Of a stretch of 64,000 nt of DNA, positions 29,001-44,000 are shown one piece after another (within the stretch, counting starts at the first letter, position 1; each line of letters opens with the position of its first letter). The stretch covers positions 147,950-211,949 of the forward strand of contig CAJQUW010007119.1 of NCBI GenBank assembly GCA_907163375.1, written 5' to 3'. Source of the stretch: Prostheceraeus crozeri (lineage: Eukaryota > Platyhelminthes > Polycladida > Euryleptidae). The notes under the pieces are model-generated. The model had not been told where the DNA came from and searched no databases. It worked only from the letters and a program-made list of their open reading frames with translations. The translations under genes were made by a program, and so were the position numbers.

Positions 29001-32000
29001 AAGTTGACATCAAGACAGTGACAGCTATGCACGAGGATAAATAATTTGTTTGTATTATGTTTCGGGTGTAGTTATAGGCCGGAGTCTCGAGTCCTATGAT
29101 TTGATAGGACTCCGAATCCGACTCCACATCCCTGGTATAAATACAACAAATGGCGCATGACGCTATATGTCAGATCTTTTTCTATTCAAATTACATTCTT
29201 GACATTACCTCGATGTAAACTTTTAAGCAGTTGGTTTTCAAGTTCCTCACTTCTTCGAATAGTGGCCGAGGCTACTATGTAAAAACGGCAGTCCAACTAA
29301 AAGAAAGTTTGTTGAAGATTGTGCATTTTCGTGAACGTGGCTTTTATCGGCATTGAAATGCATTATTCAACTGATATCTGATTTTAAAAGCTCATTTTAG
29401 CTAATTAATTGAAATTCAGACGACAGAAAAATTAATTCATAAAATATAAATTAAATAAATTCAGCCAAGTTTTTGAAAGATGGTATGAGATCAAAGCAAA
29501 TAGAAAAGAGCAACATGTATCGCTGAGTATGTCTATATCTAGTCAATGTAACTTTGCATTTGATATTTTTTCATGTCGAATGCCACACGGCTAGCGGCTT
29601 GACAAAAAATCTCGGAGCCTTTTTAACCATCTGTGAGACAAAGATTAAAAACAACTTTCCTTAGGCAGCATTTTCGATGTTCATTGGATAGATAAGCCTT
29701 ACTTCTATTTAGTACCTAGGTATCACCTATATACGTAAGTAATACCGTAATACGTAAGTAGTACCTACCACATCGTCAGGGATGTGTTTCTGATCGTTCT
29801 AGCAAAAAAATATTTGAGTAGAAAGCTTGACTAATTCTGCCAGTACTGGAAAATTCACCACATCTACGCAATCCATCTTCCAACAGAGCCATCTCACGGT
29901 GTCCAATAATTGGACAATTATTGTATGTAATCTGCAGGCTGCACACTTTTACACCCATCTCTTTTTCATAGAAGCCATCGTTGAGACGTGATTCCAGTCT
30001 CGCTATTCATCCCTCTTTACCTCCCCCGATGGCTCTGTTTGTGATGTAGCTCGTTCATACATTTCCTGGGTTATTACGAAATTAAGAATACTAATGAAAT
30101 GAGATAGAAGATAGATCCAATTGTTATGTAGAAGAAGTGTGGCCAGCAGGGATCGAACCCACGATACAAGGTAATCTAGACATATTGTTCTATCAACTAT
30201 GCTAAGACCAACTGTCAGTAGTATAGTTCGTAGAAAATTGTAGGCGATTTTCAGGTCGTCCAAGGCTAAGACATCGCTCTGATTTAGGATACATTAGATA
30301 CATTGATAAATTGAATCATTAGGCGATAGCCTCTAAAATAAAAAAGATAATTCTCAATTGTGGACCTGATTAGAACACAAAACTGCTTTTTGATGACAGC
30401 CTCCGAAAGAAGTAAATGATAACTGAGATGAAAATGTAAAAAAACTGTTTGTTTTAAACATTCGTGTTTTTTGATTTTACAATTAGGCCCAAATCTTTTG
30501 AACTGTCACCAACATTAACAGCTGACTACTAATTTCAGTCGAAATTCCGAATTTTTTTGCCATTTTTTGCTTTTTAAGGTATTTTTTGCCACTATCTTTA
30601 ATTTTTGATTTTTTCCGACTGAGACCCCTGAGTTAGTATAATTGGTAGGGCTGTCCATTTAGCTTTCATCCATAAAATAAGGGTAAGAAATGTTTCTTCT
30701 AGGCGTAGTGTGATCGTTTCTGGAGAGTCCCTCCACCAGCATTTAATCCTACCGAAGAGAGGTAATTGAAGGTGTTCGACGTTCCAATGAACCCAGCGGA
30801 TTCCTGACAATGATGTCGATTGGATAGCGAAAAAGAGCGTTACTTTAGCTGCTGACCAACAGCATGACATATTATACGCCATTTCAGAAAGCTTTCTTTC
30901 CTTAACTAGACTCATCAGTCAGAAGTTCTACAATGCACAACTTGCGTGTTTAATCAGTAGCTCGAGAACCGGTGCCTGTCGACACCTATTTCTAAAATAT
31001 GCAATGGATTGATGATGTGACCAAATCAGATATTAGAAGGAGGAGACTAAGGTAACGAAGGGATCTGACTTTTTCCGCAATTCATCATGTGTTTTCAGAC
31101 AAATATGCAACTGTTCGTCATAGTCACTCTTTCTCATATCAAATATAGCTATTTGTGGAATAAATCAAATCATCTGCGATATTGCAATGAGCAACGCTAG
31201 CTATAAAACTCCAACAGGCAGATGTTCAGATGCTCCTTGAAGTTTCAATAGATGTTCACATTGAATATTCTCCTACATCTACACGTACATGTCAGAGAAT
31301 AAGTTCCGACAACTGAACCATCTTCATGTTCCAGCTAATTATATTTATAGCCACGTCGCCATCTATTGCAGATGGGTTGGAGTATGTTATAAAAGTAGCT
31401 TAAATTCATAAAGCTTACTCATAATTTGATGAACATTCCTATTTTGTTTTAATGGACATGATGAAACAAAAAATTATCACATGTGATTGCGTTGAATAAA
31501 AAAGGAATTTTGCATGCGAAATAAATGAAAGAGATAATTTTGAAAAATTGCGGGACCTACTACTGACTCTTCTTCCCGTGTAGCAACCCTTGCCTCCGCA
31601 AACTCTCGAATATTGGAATAGTCAACATCATTGCTATCATGTTCGTTCGCTATTGGGAGAAGAATAGGTGCCTGTAATGGTATAAAGAGCAATTGCAAAA
31701 TTAGAGCGGCATAGAGTTAGCGATATTTTCTTCACATAACAATGGACTAGGTAGTTGAGATGAACAACCGCACAATTTACTTTTTAATTTTTCGATTTGT
31801 TTACTCAAAATCCTCAAAAATTTCAATTTTGTTGTACAACATGTCGCAATCAAATACAATCATTATTCAAAGTTAGAGAATCAAAGGAAGTATTTAATCG
31901 ACTTACTTGGACTTCCTCCTTTGTCACCACCAGCCCTTCTTCTCCGGGTTGCCGAGGGCTGTTTGTAATAGGCTCTGCATGATTCACTGTTGTTTCCTTC

Positions 32001-35000
32001 GGAGATTCCTTAAGAGAAGTGATTCAAAGCATCAATTTATTCAAATCTTCAAAAATTTCAATTTTGTTGTACAACATGTCGCAATCAAATACAATAATTT
32101 TTCAAAGTTAGAGAATCAAAGGAAGTATTTAATTGACTTACTTGGACTTCCTCCTTTGTCACCACCAGCCTTTCTTCTCCGGGTTGCCGAGGGCTGATTG
32201 TAATAGGCTCTGCATGATTCACTGTTGTTTCTTTTAGAGATTCCTAAAGAGAAGTGATTCAAAGCATCAATTGATCCATCGAATAAAGGAATAAAAACTT
32301 CACAGGTTATATAGCTTTGAAATCAAAAAGAGGTTCTTGTGATATTACAACTTCAACGCACGGCAGTCGTTAACATTAATTAGTCCATAAGCCGTGTAGT
32401 GAGAAACTAACATGAGAAATGCCTCTTAAGAAGTTCTGCGATTTTTTGCCAGCTTTGACAAATAAGAGCATCTTGCTGAGAAACACAAGTCATGTCAATA
32501 AGGCATGTGAAAAATCGTATTGCTACAAGCTTCTGAGAAATGGTTCGTCAAACCAGCGCACCAATCAAAGACCAAACTCACTCGAGCAAGAACGAGAACT
32601 TCATGATCCGATGAATGCATGCAGTCGAACTTTGTGAGTGACATCCTATATGTGATGTGAGAAAATGCTAGGATTGCATGTTAAGGACAACAAGTCAAGG
32701 GCAAATCGGTGTTCGATCACACACTGCACGGCCTATATCGACTAGCCTCAGTTTTTCATGCTGCCGACCAGTGGATACCAGCACACGAAGCAGCCGAAGT
32801 ACAGAGCGTTTTGGCTGATTAAAAATTAAAATAATTGCACAAAAAAGTTAGCCTATTTTCAAATGTAATTTTCGTGTTGAAATCCTGGTTCAATTTTAAT
32901 AAACGATATACCATATGAAATCTTATGTTCCATAGATTATTTTGGCATACATTTTGCTTTCCTAAGTGGTCAGTTGTGGTCAGTAGGCCTTCTGAAAGAA
33001 AATTAAGCGTTTTCTTTGATGCAGGATTTTAACATGAAGACGACAGAATTTTTTAATGAAAATTGACAGACAGTGTGAACTATCACTCAGCTTCATCATG
33101 ATGCGAAGATTTTAAGATTCGTTGAATGTACAAAAGGATACAGCACAAATAAGTTTTACCGAAAAAATGCTGCTAAAAAAGTCTGACATCATTTTTTCAT
33201 TGATGAAGGTGCTCAGTTTCAATAAACTTTATGCCATGTGAAAGGATGTGTTTAGTACTTTGATTTGGCAGAGCGATTAGGTTGTGTCTGATCAGTTGTG
33301 GTCAGCAGACATTAAAGTCTGAATTTTTGGTCAATTCATTCACCGATGCCTACAGATTTAACTACGCAAAACAGAAAATTAAGATTATCACCATTGAATC
33401 AGGCTCGTGCTAAGCTTTCAGATGATAAGATTTGTCTCGAATTCGGACAACATTTGGTACAGGTTTACTCAATTAACACGTTTGCTTGATTTTTCGCTAA
33501 CTTTCGAGTTAAAAATGTTTTTAACGGTCAACTGCACACAACGTAATAACTTTTGCTGTATGAACGCTGGCGCTTTCGAGTTTGGGTTTAAAAGAATGCT
33601 GGTGTTATAAGCTCCAAGAATATGTACGTTTATCACGATCTGCCCATCTGTTCACTGGCAAACTTCAAATTCGTAATGTTCCCATATTCAGCCATCGGGT
33701 GAGTCATCATTTCCTTCGATGGAGGTCAGGATTTCGAATCCTTGATCTGCGCGCACACAAAGGCTTGGCGTCAGACTGAGACTCGCCACCTGTTCACAAA
33801 CAATAGCAATCTTTCATCACGTCGTAGTTGCTGCGCCCGATAAGTGAATCGACAAGACTTTTAGCAGCTCATTCAATGATGACAGGAAACGGGAGCAGTT
33901 ACATGCTTGAGTTGATGCTAAAAACAGCTTTCGTCTCTCCTTGAAATTTATTGACCAGATTAAAATAGTTAATTAAAAGATATGTACAACCCCATAAATG
34001 ATCAGCTATGATATGATCATGAATAATTTTTCTTATCACTAAATACTTCATTTAATTAGACACACCACACTGTTTCGTAGATCAAGCAAGTGTCTCGGCT
34101 GATCAAATGAATAATTCAGTAATCAATTACATGAGCTTAAGCAGCTTACGGTTACATTTGATGAGAATAAGCAAGAGATAAAAGAGCCGAGTTGTGCAAC
34201 GATTTAGGAAACGGACTGTAGTTCCAGTCATCTCACAGAGGAGACACACTGTCCATCAACAACGCCGCCTAAGCTGATATTCGTCGTGCTGTATTCCGCA
34301 TGATGGAACTGTGAGGGTCTTGACCGCAGCAACTCTTTTGGCGTCCAACTGCACACTAGCCATTGTCCACTGCCACGACTGTGAAGAGGAAGATAATTGA
34401 GAGAATCATGAGGAAGATTATTAACACCTATGATGTGGCGCAATCCTATGACAATTCGAGTTGATCGCCAAAAACAGAAGCGTGTTTATAATTGTCATCG
34501 TTGTTGAAAACAGGTTGGATCGCTTCTTGAAGACTTTAATGGCTCGATAAAGACAAAAGTTAGCAATGTACAATAAAATCCGCCAGTACTTCGTGCCACT
34601 GACACTTCTATGGGCGCTCTGATTTAGTGATTCCGACACAGACTATTAAACGCCGCCAGCAATGGAACTAAGTTCACAAAGTTCACTGATGAGTTACGAT
34701 CCACAAATTGCGAAAGACAGAGATATCTACAGAGAGAACAGCAAAAGTCAAGCAGCAGCCTAAAAGTGCAAGAATATTTGACTAAGAAGATATTTAACAA
34801 CCTCGGTTGGCTAATATAATAGCCAACGCACAAACAATAGCAACCAGAAATAGAAGAAAAGTTAGATAGACTCGGATAGCTAATAGCACAACGCACAAAA
34901 TGAGTGTACTACACTTAGAAATTAGGCAATTCATATTTTCTGTTTATGGATGGTTTGAGTAATTTAATGAAACGAGCTTCGCTAAGACGACAATCAACGG

Positions 35001-38000
35001 CATTGCTGCTAATATCGATAATATCTAAATCAAAGTGGGAAAGGTCGATATCATTGTAATTATGTATTTTGCTACCATGCTCATATAGTGCGTTCTTTTT
35101 ATTTTTGTTATTAATGTCGCGTTTATTGAAAGGGCGATTGGTCTGCCCAATATAACATTCATTGCAGAAGTTACAGGTAAGTTTGTAAACCACAAAGCGG
35201 TCCGAACAAGAGTAGTTTCTAGGTAATATGCCACATAGATGACAATTAGTATGTTTGTTTCTATTTTGTTTTTTGTTAATGACGCTTTCTAGCTTAGGAC
35301 CTGGTTTGCTAACTAATCTAATGGGTAGGTCGCATTGTTTTATAAGTTTGTTAAGTTTACGATTACAGCTATCACTGATATAATTTACGACAATTGTCGT
35401 AATCTACACTACATATAATCTAACTACAATAATCTACTACAATTGTCGTTTGGCGCTACCAGTATTGTGCTTTGGGATCTCAGGTCCCTCATTATGACGC
35501 TTGCAGTCCCGTGCATGAGGATCGCCTCCTAAATCGAAAGTTAAGGGAAAATCGTCTGAGATGGTTTGTTCACCTTCAAAGAATCCCCAACTGCAGGTGG
35601 GCGTAGAGAGTGACCGATCTCGAGATATCGGAACCCAGTATGAAAGAATTAGGTAGAAAATTAAGAAGGACAAGGAACTGCTGCATCTTAACTATCGACT
35701 TACTCAAGACCGAGCAGAGTAGAGCCCATTCAAGTCAAATGGAATAGACGTAACCCAAACGTCGCACCCTCAAACCTGGGGTTCGACTGACAAGTGAGAA
35801 GCAATTTAAATGCCATGGAATAATTTGTAAATATAGTGTAGTGCGAGAAATATAGCAACAAGAGAACTGATTGCCCTTCGCTTATCATACTAGCAGCGGC
35901 TACTATGTGGAAACAATACATGACGTTAGCTGAAAAAGTCTAGTAGCAGCAAGACTGCTGCGTGAGTGCTTGTTATTAGTTTTGATCAATTAATAGCCTC
36001 GCTCCTTCCGAATGCAGGTCACTTCAAATGAGCGCTTTATTCATTTATGTAGATTGAGCTTTCTGCATAATATTTAATTAGTTGGACTTACTAATACCTC
36101 GTTTGTAACCGAAAACTTCGTCTCGGGAGGCTCCCGGATGACGTAGTAGTCAACATTGTTTCCAATATTCGGCGCTTCTTTTATTGGCATCTGTGTAATG
36201 GTAGAAGGGTTAATATAGAGAATTTGACTGATAGAAGAACCTGTAAAAATATGCTTTACTTACGGATTGCACCCCTTCCCCCGACGGATTTAAATCATCG
36301 CGAAGTTCTCGGATTCTTGAATTATCAATGCTGCTTTGACGGCTTGACGCTTCTATGTGAGGCTCCTGTGACATGACAGAAAGGCATAAAATATAGACTT
36401 ACAATTAATGAGCATGTGAACATGAAAGAATTATAATCTTAATAAATTAGGATTTTGTGACATCTCAAGTTTGGACTTTCAGCTTTACCTCGATTTTTAT
36501 GTTACTTCTTACTACTGACTTAATTCGATAGTAGTCACGTCATTTTTGAATATGAAAAAGATCTCCTTGCTAAATCTCCTTGACTGACTATAAATTATAC
36601 TATTTATTTATTCAAATACACCAATAAGTGCAATAGACTACCATGGCAGGATAATTGACAGTTACATATACATGAACAGCTACATTTGATATACACACTG
36701 TGTTACACTGCATGAACAGTTACAATATTATTACATAAAATGTCAAACAGTTTACAATTAAACATTTTCAGAGAGAGAGCTGGAGACAGCGATTTTTTCA
36801 GGAAGTGCGTTCCAGTCATCCACAGTTCTTTGAGAGAAAAAATTAAGCCGAGTGTTACTACTGCACGGTTGTCTGTAGAGTTTCAGAAAGTGATCACGAG
36901 TGTTTGGCACATTCGGATCAAATAAGTACTTGGAATTTGGATCACAGGGCATGCGGTGATTCATCATTTTGAATTCTTACACGACGTCCAATAGTCGACA
37001 TTCGAGGTGTGGTAGATTAAAATCTCTTGGTCGTCCTTCGTGTACTTAATTTTTAGTAGGCCCTACACTTAATTTTTTTACACAGACTTGTACATAAACT
37101 AATACGATAGTTTCTACTTTCTATCATGTAGCAAAACAAGAAAATCAGATGATCGCAAGAGGCTTCTACACTATCATATTTAACACTATCAAAGTAACAT
37201 GGCCTTGACGTTGTTAGCTTTTATATTCACTCATTCACAGAAATCGAACGAACATAAAACACCACAAAATATTGATTTGTTTTTTAACTTTCCAAATTAG
37301 GTCTCGCAAAATTCCGAAAAATCGGTGAAGGAGGAGGCTTGAATGCACAATTTGAAAGGTTTGCATACACGAATGTATTTTTAAACGTTCGGAAGTCCAC
37401 ATTTTTCCAAGACATTTGTATAACCTTTCGTTTCGATCACTTTTACACGGGACGACATATCTGGCCATAATAGTCCGGCAGCCAGAACGAGTTCCTTCAG
37501 GGAACGAGGCGGAAATTGAGATTTTCACAGAATGATGTACACCCTATGCCTACTACGAATCGGCGTATCTGCTGAGTTCTAGTGAGTTCCTCTTCTTGTC
37601 AGACAGGATAAAAAACACATGGAAATCCAATGGGACGCAGATTGCAATTTTTGGCTTAAGTGAAATTTCCTATGTTTTCTCTGATTAAACAAAAAGTACT
37701 AATCCGATAGTTATAATTTTTGACATGGAATGTCTTCAGTTCATTTCCTATGATGTGCATGTGCTTTTATCATGCTTCTAATCGACAATGCATGTGAGAA
37801 TGTGGTTGAATGTGGATAAAGTTGCTCAAAATGTTTGCGTTTGCCGACATTAAAAGGCTCGCCAAATCTAGATGTGTTTAGCTTTATAGACAAGGGTGCA
37901 TGAAAATGAAAGGAAATGACCTGAAGGCATTCCATTTCAAAAATTGTGACTATGGGATTAGTACTTTTCGTTTAATCAAAGAAAACATTGGAAATTTCAT

Positions 38001-41000
38001 TTCAGCCAAAAATTGCAATGTGCGTCCCATTGGATTTCCATGTGTTTTTTATCCTGTCTGACAAGAAGAGGAATCACCAAAACTCGGCAGACGTGCCGAT
38101 TCGTAGTAGGCATAGGGCGTACATCATTCTGTGAAAATCTCACTTTCGGCCTCGTTCCCTGCAGAAACTCGTTCTGGCTGCCGGACTATAACACCTCGGA
38201 TAACTAATGATATGACTTGCCAGTTTAGTGCCAACCAGCTCTATGAATGTTCAACAAAGTTAAGCTCACATTTCCTTCTGTTGTCACAATTCTCTCTTCT
38301 TCGACATCTTCATGATCGGATGTATCGGACAAGCTTCTGAGTCCTAAGGCCTTTCTCAAAGATTCCTTGACTTCTCCCTCTTCAGCATCAGACGAAATTA
38401 AGGACTGTCCAGCGATCTGTGAGATAAAAAGGCATCGAAGCTTATCAGATTAACAGTGCAGATCAGTCGATTCTAAAACATCCCTTGACAATGTCAAGCG
38501 TCTCAAGACCCTTTCTTGCCACTAAAGAGGAGGTCTTCTCTTCATCAAGATTCGAAAACACAAGCATATCTACATTTTTGAGCAAATTTGCAAGTTAATA
38601 AATCAGTCAAATTTACAGAATTTTTTTTGTGAAAATAAACGCCGCCTGCATACCTGGATTCTTAAGAAATAGATTTCTAATAGACTTCGCCACTCAATGA
38701 CAACAAATTCATGGTCGACTCGACTACCGACATTCTACAACTGAACAAAATGAAAAAAAAGCTTTAGCATAACTATACGCCCACAGGGGACTGGAGCGAT
38801 GTGATGTCTTGTCCAGATACCCCTTCTGCCTTCTTCCGATGACACTTTCGATATTCGAATTCTAGATCAAAAGTTCTATCGGCCAAATACTTTCACAGCG
38901 TGCCACCCCAGCTAGAGAATTTAGCACTACGTTTGCTTAGCGATCTATTATTACAAGGCAAAAATAACAAACTGTTAACGGAAGATATAGCTGAATATCC
39001 AACTTTAGTCTGAGAGAATGATGAATTTCATTTCCTTAAATAGCCCAAATGATCTGCTCCCAGCAGATGACATGCATGGTAAAGCATGCATGATTGCTTT
39101 GTAGAATTGGCATCGATGTTTGATAAAGTGTCTGAAGAAAACTCAAGATATTCACAGTTCGTCCGTACGGGAGGTTAGTCATACAAATGGAAGAAGAAAA
39201 TCACTCCCTTCTTGCATGCAAAGCCCTTGATACTGTTGGTCAGGACAAAACGCGTCGAGTATGTTTTTGTTTGCTTTTCTTTAAGATGATCAATTATACA
39301 TCGAACAAAAGGAGCCGATCTGACAGGACATCATCGAGTCTTCTGCTTGGCATGCAGCAGAATAAATAATTAGCAGACTGGATAACGTGATGTTATGTGT
39401 TATTCTTGACCCTACCCTACTGACCTTCAGACCTAATTCAGTCAGGTAACTTACATCATAAGGCGCAGTATTAGTATCTCTACATTTTGAACTATTTTTT
39501 TCTGTAAATTGTAGGGCACAAACATGCCTGTATAATAAAGCCTGCATACATGCCGGCAGAAAGCAGCATCGTAAAACAGCTGTCACTTACGCAATCCATC
39601 TGATGAAAAAAACGCATTCAATGAACAATATTAAATTAAAAATTACAGAATTACTACTAAATCAAAACCGTGATTACAGCCACTGCTTCACATCTCTCCG
39701 AACATTGGAATCAACAGTGAAATCAGGTTCACCACGTATATTATAATACTCACAGGTTCTGTCTCAACTGATGACAAAGTCGCCTCCTCTCTTGAGGCCA
39801 GCGTCTCCAACGCATCGCTTTCATGATGGCTAGCCATTAACGTTCTTCTCAAAAGCTCTTTAGAATCTTCCTCCTCTTCTTCCACCTCCTGATCATTTCC
39901 TGCGTCATTGTCGACGGACATCGCAAGATCGGCTAATGTCTGGGAAAGAATTAAATCCAAGTCATAAAATACTCCTATCTTTCTATTTCAAAATTGCAAT
40001 GTAAACAAAACTCGCTTCACGCATGAGAATTATTTAATTTCAACAAGGCGGAAAATTAGAAGTAGAAAAACGAGGGTTTACATGATCCTACTCTAGAGGT
40101 GATGCGATTCTATCTTAGCCATTGTACGTGATGGTAGTAACATGAGGAGAGAATCGTCTCCCTTTGGCTTACTTGATTAGCCAAGGAAAGTTGTACTGTA
40201 TTAGGGAACACACGAGCTGTCGTTGTCACACTGAAGAATGAGCATCTGCCAAGTGAATAGTACCTATCTTTGACTCACTGTTTCTCCGTGATAAATTCAT
40301 CAAATGGAAATATTATTCACATCGCTCGACTCCTCACGATCTACATTTACTGAGTGTGACAGTTCAATATGGTGTCAATGATCTAGTTAGTCAGAATTCA
40401 GGCTTGAATTTGCATTACGTTCAATTGAAAATTGATCTTTCTGCCCCTCGGGACTAGTTCCTGACATGACTATGACTATTAAAACATGTCCAACAAACGC
40501 AGACAAAGCAATTTATCTCTGTGTATGCTCCTAAATAGGGGAAGAAACAATAGAGGACCTACACTTTTACCCTGTAAGTTCCTTCAAATGCATAAAATGA
40601 TATTTTTATTGAACAATGATTATCTTGAAGCACATGAAGACCTCCTGAGGTTGTACTGACCTCCTTTAGTTGACTGTTTTAGCCTTTCGCCCCTGAAGGC
40701 GTGAATACGCGAAAAGTCGGGCCTGTACCAAGTTTTTATTACAATTTTTAGCCAATAAATTCCTAAAGAAGACACCGCCACGTACTTTTGATCATTATTT
40801 TATTGTTATTATCCCCTATTGACTAATATTTTTGCAATTGGAAAGTGAATTACAGGAAAAATGGGGGCGCAGATGGAAATGAAAGAAAAATCACATTCCC
40901 GTGTATGTTCTATTACACATTAAAAGACAGTAAAACTAACGGAACTACATCTTTCAATTTTAAGAAATCTGTACTTTTAGAGCGGAAATGTCAATGGCAA

Positions 41001-44000
41001 ATCATCATTTGAATTCTTACTGGTTTCTTTTCAAATGAAGACGAATACATCGATGCCGCTGCAGACTCAGAACGTTCATTGTGCGAGGAGATCATTCCTT
41101 CTTCATCACTCCGCTGAAGCCAATTGAGGTGTTCTATCCTTGACTGTTGAATAAAACATTTTAAAATTGAGATAAAGACAAGACAGTTACAGATGATTAT
41201 TGAATGCCTCTTCTAAAACATGTTTTCAAGAAAATTCGAAGTTCTGTTAAAATTAATCTAACAGGAAAATAATGGGATCAATAGATAAGTCGACAACAAA
41301 GGTCTGTCGTAGTACACATTGAATATCTACAGAGAAAGACAACTATTTAGTCAATAAAAGACACCAACACCCTTGATTCCCCGACCGCACTCGCCTAACC
41401 TAGGAATCGAACCGAAGTCCGCGGTGGAGACGAGCTCGCACCTTCTTCACTGGCCCACGCTGATGGCACAAAAGGAATGCGAGTGAAGACAATAGCCATC
41501 TCCAAGTGATATCGGCAGCTTATTGTCCTATTATTGTTGACAGAATGTTACCATCATTCACGTTTTACTTCGCGGACTTCGCTTCGATTCCTGGGTCAGG
41601 CGAGGGCGGTAGGGGAATCAAGGGTCTTGGTGTCTTTTATTGACTTAATCGTTGAAATTCTATTTTGATATTCAGTAGATGGGTCATTCCACAAATAATT
41701 CAGCCTAATTTCCCTTCGCTCCTAAGGAGTAGCAGAAGGAGCGCAACCACATCTGACAAATGTTTGAAGCTCGTTTTTCGTCAACTCACTGAAAATTGAC
41801 TCTCAAATTAGCCAACGTCGCGAAATTTTAGTTGCAAAATGCATGCTGACACGCTGATGGATAAAATGATAGTGAAGCTGGATAATTTTGAAGGGAGAGT
41901 ATTGCGGAGTTGAAAAGACAAAGCAATTTTTCACATTTTTCTCATGTTTTTATGCTGTCTTTCATTCAACTTCAATGCTGACTTTGTCAAATTCGTCCGT
42001 TTATTACTTTTGCTTCCATTGATGTAAAAAGGTCTACCAGTTTTGTTATAAATTTTCAATCCATTTTAAGTACTCGAATGCCTATTACTGCACCGATTTT
42101 GAATGACTCCCAAACAACACAAAAAAGCCAAATGTGTGAATTTGGAGATTTATCAAGCCTTTAACTTGCTCTATTGTTACAAGCAAGAGGTACTCAATCT
42201 TTGAAAATAATGCAAACATGACAGCACCACTTACATGCAGCATGCGTTTTACTTATTTACTTTTCATCTGATGCATTATTTGCAAATATAACAATTCTGA
42301 AACTTACCGAAGTGGATAGATCAGGGTCAGTCAAGTCGCTCTTATCCGGAGTCGAATTAACTCTGAAATTAAAATGATATGATATTTAAACTCTATGAAT
42401 TAGCTGATGAGAATGAAGTACAACGAAACACCGCTAACGGACCATTTCTTTTAATTACAGTTTTATTACATTTTTGACAGTTCCGAAATTCTCCTCTAAC
42501 ATCAGAGGTCCGACAATCATAGCAATCATTCCTACTAATACAACCATTCACAGTTGAGCAGATTGGCATAAAGAGAATAGCGGGATTAGAAAATAAAATT
42601 ATAATTAAATATTCATTTCATTATAGTTGGTCTCCGTGGCACAGTGGTAAAGTGCTTGATCTAGCAACCTTTTGGTCCGTCCAGCCTTGAAAGTGTCATT
42701 GGCAGTTGGCAGGAAGGGCAACCGGACTAAAAGTAACACAATAATCCTGAAAAGTCAGACTATGTCGGCACCTCCAAAATCCCCAATATTGGAAAACAGT
42801 GACGCTAATGCTTCATTATTTTCGTATAGTACTATATAAATGTAGTCTATCCAGCAAGGAATGAACGATTCGCTCTAGCGAACATGAGTTTGGAAAACAT
42901 TTGCGAACAATCCAATCTTATGAACACAAGATTCTACAAGTCGCAATACGCTTAAAATGCTTTAGATTTCCGAGATGCATCCACAGGTTCCCTTGAGTTC
43001 CTTGCTTCGACATAAATTGCAAAATGTTCTAAGAATAAAGAATGTGGTAACGGGAGCCCCAGTGGAAATTCATGTCTCAAATAGAAAATGAAATGAAGAA
43101 TACATTAGGCAGATATGCTGAGGCCCAGCGGATTTCCGCGGAAGAATCTCATCCATGATTTCTCCACGAACGTCTACCGCTTCATTTGTTACCGTCGCTA
43201 CCTGCAATGCAGCGCTCCAATTGTTTCACGCATCGCCAAGGAAGGCTTACATGAAAACACTGATATCTTCAGATGTCATTGCCCTTCCTTTCAATCCTTT
43301 GGCATCTATCTATCAACTGCGCTAATTTGCAACGAGTTTTATAAGTGCATTTCTAAATTACAGTAAAGATTACACACTTAATTATACAATACTAATTAAC
43401 CGGCAATAAGAATCTCTGTGATTATTCCCAAACCTTCATTGACAATAACATCCTGTCATTAAAAGACACAAAGTGTTCATTCTGGCCATTCATGGAGCGC
43501 AGAATTTTTCGTGATGAAAACATATTCTATCATTTCTAAAAGTAGTATAAAGTGAAGCACTGAACAAATTTTTTGATGACTTTAGAATCTTTTGTAATCG
43601 AACTGTTTGGATTTTTCAGTGTGGCTACGTACGTATTAACCAGTTAAACCTACTGTCGGTCAAAATACAATTTAATGGCACAACGTCATCAAAATGTGAG
43701 AGACTTTCCTAAAAATCATATTAAAGGTCTAACGTCACTACTACCAACTGGAGGCTTGGACGATGCTGACTAAGACAAACTTTTCTGGAGCGCTGTTGTA
43801 CTTCTAAACCGAATCCCCCTCCTGACGAATTCCAATTACACTTTCGGGCTGGATCACTCGACCAAATGTTCGTAAGGACAAGCACTGTCAGAGTGCCACG
43901 GAAGTAACATTTGTGAATTCATAAATATCATGCGAATGATTAAAGGCATTATTGGTGTCATCTTGACAGCTCGTGCAATGGAAATATTTCATTTAGTCAA

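Larger units (their letters stand above)
31804..32274. repeat. Recent tandem duplication of exon plus intron (about 235 bp x 2)
   Basis: 31804-32038 and 32039-32274 are nearly identical. Each contains TCAAAAATTTCAATTTTGTT, CAACATGTCGCAATCAAATA and a complete ES-type exon. Only a few base differences are visible, several of them in the exons (three amino-acid changes). Confidence 0.88.

Noticed and set aside
30125-30215. tRNA gene on the minus strand
   Set aside because: A and B boxes are present but there is no credible acceptor or anticodon stem, and the sequence recurs at 890-1380 as part of a longer SINE.
37235-38340. Coding frames with mirrored sequence on the two strands
   Set aside because: They lie in the arms of the foldback element and read the same sequence twice.
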